A DNA stretch of 6,422 bases, from positions 1-6,422 of the forward strand of contig JAGAQS010000025.1 of the NCBI GenBank assembly GCA_017622635.1. The letters run 5' to 3'. The position numbers were made by a program, and so were the translations under genes. Source of the DNA: Ruminococcus sp. (GTDB lineage Bacteria > Bacillota > Clostridia > Oscillospirales > Ruminococcaceae). The notes beneath the pieces were generated by a model. That model saw nothing but the letters and a program-made list of their open reading frames with translations, was not told the origin of the DNA and did not search any database. The stretch's first letter is position 1. Each line of letters begins with the position of its first letter. Shown here piece by piece: positions 5,608 through 6,422 of the stretch.

Positions 5608-5934
5608 GTGATTAATAAGGCGGAACTTCCTCCCTGCCCCGTTGAAACTACCCTGACTCTAATCGGCAACAAATGGAAGGTATTGATTATCCGTGATTTA
5701 TTAAACGGTACAAAACGTTTCGGAGAACTTAAAAAATCAGTGACAGGAATTTCTCAAAAAGTTCTCACCGCAAACCTTCGTGATATGGAAAAGAACGGTT
5801 TGCTTACAAGAAAAATTTTTCCTGAAGTTCCGCCAAAAGTTGAGTATACTTTAAGTGAACTCGGATACAGTCTGTCACCGATTCTGGACGTTCTGGCACA
5901 GTGGGGAACGGACTTCAAACAGAATATACAGTAA
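5608..5934 (+). CDS. HxlR-family winged-helix transcriptional regulator
   Basis: This 108-residue protein is a full-length member. The core matches the family closely: CPVETTLTLIGNKWKVLIIRD (10-30), LLNGTKRFGELKKSVTGISQ (31-50), KVLTANLRDMEKNGLLTR (51-68), then the wing FPEVPPKVEYTLSELG (71-86) and a dimerisation helix to 101. Cys10 is the conserved N-terminal Cys that acts as a thiol switch in relatives such as YodB and HypR; it is the only Cys in the protein. The start is GTG: it is the first start codon in the frame after a TGA at 5599-5601, and AAAGGA (5592-5597) lies 10 bases upstream. Likely a repressor; autoregulation and control of the adjacent micropeptide genes are inferences. The stop codon lies inside the following terminator stem. 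Confidence 0.9.
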   Translation: MINKAELPPCPVETTLTLIGNKWKVLIIRDLLNGTKRFGELKKSVTGISQKVLTANLRDMEKNGLLTRKIFPEVPPKVEYTLSELGYSLSPILDVLAQWGTDFKQNIQ

Positions 5935-5966
5935 AAAGTCTCCTGAATCGTCAGGGAACTTTTTTT
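5933..5966. terminator. bidirectional terminator between hxlR-type gene and opposing acidic protein gene
   Basis: CCTGA (5942-5946) pairs with TCAGG (5951-5955) around ATCG. After a G-U pair and one mismatch, AAAAAGT (5933-5939) pairs with ACTTTTT (5958-5964), leaving T-runs on both strands. The core is nearly identical to the hairpin at 5460-5474. Confidence 0.75.
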
Positions 5967-5988
5967 ATATCAGATTATTTATATTGTC

Positions 5989-6237
5989 CTAAATTTCAAG
6001 ACAGGAATCTTCAACTTCAAGTGTGGTTTCATCGTCAAAGAAACGACTGCCTCCTGCTAACTGGTCAATCAGTGATACTATGTCAACAACATATTCAATC
6101 GGCACAATTCCTGCTGTTTTCCATTCAGGAATTTTATTTGACAGAAAAAATTTTATTTTTTCATAATCTTCATTGCTGAAAGCATCGTCCATTCTAAGTT
6201 TTACAAGAAAATTTTCTACTGTTTCACTGAAATTCAA
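5989..6237 (-). CDS. acidic 82-residue hypothetical protein
   Basis: I do not recognise this protein. It is soluble-looking and strongly acidic (18 Asp/Glu against 7 Lys/Arg), with probable helices at about 5-32 and 46-61 and an acidic tail (DDETTLEVED, 68-77) with a single Cys79. No signal peptide or membrane segment is visible. The start is TTG at 6237, supported by AGGGGTGAT (plus-strand 6241-6249), which fits the 16S anti-Shine-Dalgarno well at about 7 bases from its GGGG core. The internal ATG (Met16) has no ribosome binding site. TATAAA at 6258-6263 could be a -10, but I see no convincing -35. Transcription would converge on the HxlR-type gene. Confidence 0.6.
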   Translation of the reverse strand: MNFSETVENFLVKLRMDDAFSNEDYEKIKFFLSNKIPEWKTAGIVPIEYVVDIVSLIDQLAGGSRFFDDETTLEVEDSCLEI

Positions 6238-6302
6238 AATATCACCCCTGACTAATATTTTATAATTTTTTCTGAATCCTGCGTCTTGAATTCCCTTGAA
6301 AT

Positions 6303-6339
6303 AACAAAAAATAAAAGCATCTGAAACAATCAGATGCTT
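6303..6339 (-). terminator. intrinsic terminator downstream of tRNA-Cys
   Basis: A perfect 10-bp stem, AAGCATCTGA (6315-6324) with TCAGATGCTT (6330-6339), closes a 5-base loop. On the minus strand it is followed by a T-rich run (TTTTATTTTTTG). It sits 5 bases after the mature tRNA 3' end, so it should end the tRNA transcript and separate it from the acidic protein gene. Confidence 0.85.
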
Positions 6340-6344
6340 GAAAG

Positions 6345-6415
6345 AGGCGCCACCCAGATTTGAACTGGGGCTCAGGGTGTTGCAGACCCACGCCTTACCA
6401 CTTGGCTATAGCGCC
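6345..6415 (-). tRNA. tRNA-Cys (anticodon GCA)
   Basis: The minus strand folds into a 71-base cloverleaf. The acceptor arm is GGCGCTA with TGGCGCC (one G-U), the D arm is GCC with GGC around AAGTGGTAA, and the anticodon loop CTGCAAC carries GCA. The T arm is CCCAG with CTGGG around TTCAAAT. The discriminator is U73, the main identity element of tRNA-Cys. CCA is not encoded. The first anticodon-stem pair (27-43) is a U-U mismatch; the other four pairs are sound. Seven bases remain upstream in the window, so whether it is part of a tRNA cluster cannot be seen. Confidence 0.95.
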
Positions 6416-6422
6416 GTATTGG

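Noticed and set aside
5901..6179. 92-codon plus-strand frame after the regulator
   Set aside because: It begins inside the HxlR-type gene, runs through its terminator and lies antisense to the better supported 82-residue frame.

Overview
The window is AT-rich chromosomal DNA from what looks like a Gram-positive anaerobe of the class Clostridia, perhaps a Ruminococcus-like gut member. This is an inference from strong AGGAGG-type ribosome binding sites, TTGACA/TATAAT promoters with 17-base spacers, short U-tailed terminators, no CCA encoded in the tRNA gene, and protein flavour. No mobile element, CRISPR array or phage module was seen.

Layout. Bases 1-611 hold the 3' two thirds of an RluA-family pseudouridine synthase. 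A consensus promoter then drives prephenate dehydrogenase (tyrA, 697-1548), followed by a peptidoglycan amidase with an SH3-type domain (1622-2359). A bidirectional terminator separates these from a convergent membrane-anchored protein of the D-Ala-D-Ala carboxypeptidase (S11) family (2424-3818, minus). That protein has lost all three active-site motifs. A divergent promoter region leads to a metallophosphoesterase (3990-4652) and a TspO/MBR membrane protein (4716-5171).

The most unusual stretch is 5216-5487. A near-consensus extended -10 promoter overlaps a perfect inverted repeat and reads into two tandem 60-base genes. Both encode the same 19-residue peptide, MCCNELFKLICNLFKNCNC, each with its own strong ribosome binding site, and a terminator follows. 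The copies differ only at two synonymous positions. An HxlR-family regulator with the conserved N-terminal Cys comes next (5608-5934), with its own promoter and ATGATAC-type repeats around its start. It converges on an unrecognised acidic 82-residue protein (5989-6237, minus). The window ends with a tRNA-Cys(GCA) gene and its terminator on the minus strand.

The left half is housekeeping: RNA modification, tyrosine synthesis and cell wall. The right half, TspO, Cys-rich micropeptides, a possibly thiol-sensing HxlR regulator and tRNA-Cys, invites a redox or metal interpretation. That link is inference from gene order only.
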